Shown here: positions 62,616 through 64,000 of the stretch, one piece after another
Layout of the letters: each line of letters starts with the position of its first letter
Numbering within the stretch: position 1 is the first letter of the stretch
Assembly: GCA_945860705.1 (NCBI GenBank)
Contig: CAMART010000005.1
Location: forward strand, 62,001 to 126,000
From: Chitinophaga pinensis
Lineage (GTDB): Bacteria > Bacteroidota > Bacteroidia > Chitinophagales > CAMDFR01
Reading direction: 5' to 3'
DNA: 64,000 nt
Notes under the pieces: model-generated
What the model saw: the letters and a program-made list of their open reading frames with translations, nothing else
Database searches by the model: none
Told to the model about the DNA's origin: nothing
Program-made: the position numbers and the translations under genes

Positions 62616-63947
62616 ATGTTTTATAATAGAAAATTTGCCCTCTATACACTTGGCTGTAAATTAAATTTTTCTGAAGGATCTGCCATCAGCAGAAATTTAG
62701 TTGCAAATGGATATCAACAAGTAGATTTTAGCGAAATAGCAGACTATTATATCATCAATACCTGTTCGGTGACAGAAAATGCAGACAAAAAATGTAAATC
62801 ACTAGTCAGACAAATATTGCGAAAAGCTGCAGAAGCAAAAGTGATTATTGTAGGATGTTATGCACAACTGAAACCTGAAGAAATTGCAAAAATTTCAGGA
62901 GTGGCTTTAGTGCTTGGTACTAATGAAAAATTTAATATAGCAAAACACATAGAAGAGCTAACAGATACTTCAGATAAAGTAATTTCTTCTGAAATCAAAG
63001 ACGTCAATTTTTATGCACCATCTTTCTCATTTGGTGAACGTACTCGTTCGTTTTTAAAAGTGCAAGATGGCTGTGATTATTTTTGTACATTTTGTACCAT
63101 ACCATTGGCTAGGGGTAGAAGTAGAAGCTCGAGTATTTCAAAAACGCTAGAGGTAGCCAATGAAGTAGCAAAAACTGGAGTAAAAGAAGTAGTACTTACA
63201 GGAGTCAATATTGGAGATTTTGGCAAAACTGAAGATGGTAGAAAAAGAACGGATGAAGATTTATATCAATTGGTAAAAGAATTGGATAAAATAGAAAATA
63301 TAGACAGATGGAGAATATCCTCAATAGAGCCTAATTTATTAACAGAAGATATTATTTCATTTGTGTCTAGTTCAAAAAAATTCATGCCTCATTTTCATGT
63401 GCCTTTGCAAAGTGGCTCAGATAAAATACTGAAAGCAATGCATAGAAAATATGAAAGAAGTCTATATCAAAGCAGAGTTGAAAAAATAAAAGAGTTGATA
63501 CCTCATGCATGTATAGGGGTGGATGTTATTGTAGGTTTCCCCGGTGAGACGGAAGAAGATTTTATGGATACATATAATTTTATACATGCACTTGATATTT
63601 CTTATCTACATGTATTTACATATAGTGAAAGAGCCAATACCAATGCTATAAAATCCAATGAAGTAGTACCTATAGAAGAAAGGAGAAGAAGAAATGAAAT
63701 GCTCCGAATATTAAGTGAAAAAAAGCGACACGCATTTTACGAACAGCATTTAAATACCTCTCGCAAAGTATTGTTTGAATCTGAAAATGATGAAGGATAT
63801 ATGCATGGATTTACAGATAACTATATAAAAGTAAAAACTAGATACGATGAGGCTCTTTGTAATTCTATACGAGAAGTTTTTATCGATAAATTATTACTTG
63901 GAGGATTTGCTGGAATAACATTTGAAAACGAAGCTATAAAAGCTTAA
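62616..63947 (+). CDS. mtaB: tRNA t6A37 methylthiotransferase MtaB
   Basis: 443 residues. Radical SAM enzyme that adds a methylthio group to t6A37 of tRNAs reading ANN codons. The N-terminal cluster domain has Cys in TLGCKLNFSEG, INTCSVTENAD and VGCYAQ. The radical SAM motif is GCDYFCTFC near 152-160 (CxxxCxxC) followed by LARGRSRS. MiaB/MtaB core segments VVLTGVNIGDFG, SSIEPNLL, PHFHVPLQSGSDKIL and GFPGETEEDF are present, and a short TRAM-like tail ends the protein. The MtaB subtype over MiaB is judged from GCKLN (MiaB usually GCQMN). Confidence 0.94.
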   Translation: MFYNRKFALYTLGCKLNFSEGSAISRNLVANGYQQVDFSEIADYYIINTCSVTENADKKCKSLVRQILRKAAEAKVIIVGCYAQLKPEEIAKISGVALVLGTNEKFNIAKHIEELTDTSDKVISSEIKDVNFYAPSFSFGERTRSFLKVQDGCDYFCTFCTIPLARGRSRSSSISKTLEVANEVAKTGVKEVVLTGVNIGDFGKTEDGRKRTDEDLYQLVKELDKIENIDRWRISSIEPNLLTEDIISFVSSSKKFMPHFHVPLQSGSDKILKAMHRKYERSLYQSRVEKIKELIPHACIGVDVIVGFPGETEEDFMDTYNFIHALDISYLHVFTYSERANTNAIKSNEVVPIEERRRRNEMLRILSEKKRHAFYEQHLNTSRKVLFESENDEGYMHGFTDNYIKVKTRYDEALCNSIREVFIDKLLLGGFAGITFENEAIKA

Positions 63948-63962
63948 TAAAAAAAATAGAAT

Positions 63963-64000
63963 ATGTGCTATCCTAGTTTTTACGATTTGTTTAATCAATT
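63963..64000 (+). CDS. Start of a gene cut by the window end, possibly lgt
   Basis: An ATG 15 bases after mtaB opens a frame that stays open to the edge. The visible residues MCYPSFYDLFNQ resemble the first residues of Bacteroidota prolipoprotein diacylglyceryl transferase (Lgt), but twelve residues are too few to be sure. Confidence 0.4.
   Translation, partial: MCYPSFYDLFNQ

Overview
The window comes from a strongly AT-rich Bacteroidota (Bacteroidetes) chromosome. Supporting signs are type IX secretion genes (PorU, PorV, PorP/SprF), a SprB-repeat adhesin with a gliding-type C-terminal domain, a SusC/SusD pair, GSCFA and DUF5686 proteins, a complete Bat (aerotolerance) operon, and promoters of the TAnnTTTG type instead of TTGACA/TATAAT. 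No rRNA, tRNA, CRISPR array, prophage or intact insertion sequence was seen. All three stop codons are used as stops.

Layout: 1-4.4 kb holds the secretion pair porU (cut by the window edge) and porV, which carries an in-frame TAA. 4.5-9.1 kb has a DUF5686 protein, citrate synthase and a SanA-like protein. 9.1-13.4 kb is on the minus strand: gltX, an extremely acidic small protein and a stand-alone B12-binding protein, then, past a strong terminator, enoyl-CoA hydratase and a glycosyltransferase. 13.5-20.4 kb holds mostly single housekeeping genes: polysaccharide deacetylase, Hsp20, GrpB-like, ArfB, M48 protease, udk, AlkD and a secreted vWA-like protein. 20.4-22.1 kb is scpB, marR and yceI. 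22.1-23.0 kb is the only long gene-free stretch and holds palindromic repeats and decayed coding sequence.

23.0-27.7 kb includes pheS, GSCFA and several orphans. 27.7-36.0 kb is the minus-strand moxR-DUF58-x-batA-B-C-D-E operon, eight tightly packed genes apart from one repeat-bearing gap after moxR. 36.1-41.5 kb is a SusC/SusD/lipoprotein nutrient-uptake operon. 41.6-49.6 kb has the N-terminal half of a split transketolase, an outer-membrane beta-barrel protein, PorP/SprF and a 1665-residue SprB-like adhesin. 49.7-64 kb holds an endonuclease-family protein, a HerA-like ATPase, a T9SS-sorted SGNH hydrolase, 3-hydroxybutyryl-CoA dehydrogenase, a long TPR protein, a bestrophin, prfA, RidA, Uma2, orphans, an ATP-grasp protein, mtaB and the first codons of a gene that may be lgt.

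Two themes connect the genes. Envelope and secretion: PorU/PorV process cargo with C-terminal sorting domains, of which the adhesin and the SGNH hydrolase are local examples. Acyl-CoA and central carbon metabolism: citrate synthase, enoyl-CoA hydratase, 3-hydroxybutyryl-CoA dehydrogenase and the B12-binding mutase domain. The items most worth a second look are the nonsense codon in porV, the acidic protein coupled to the B12-binding protein, palindromic operators upstream of yceI and hsp20, the decayed repeat island near 22.5 kb, and the compositional break inside the SprB-like gene.
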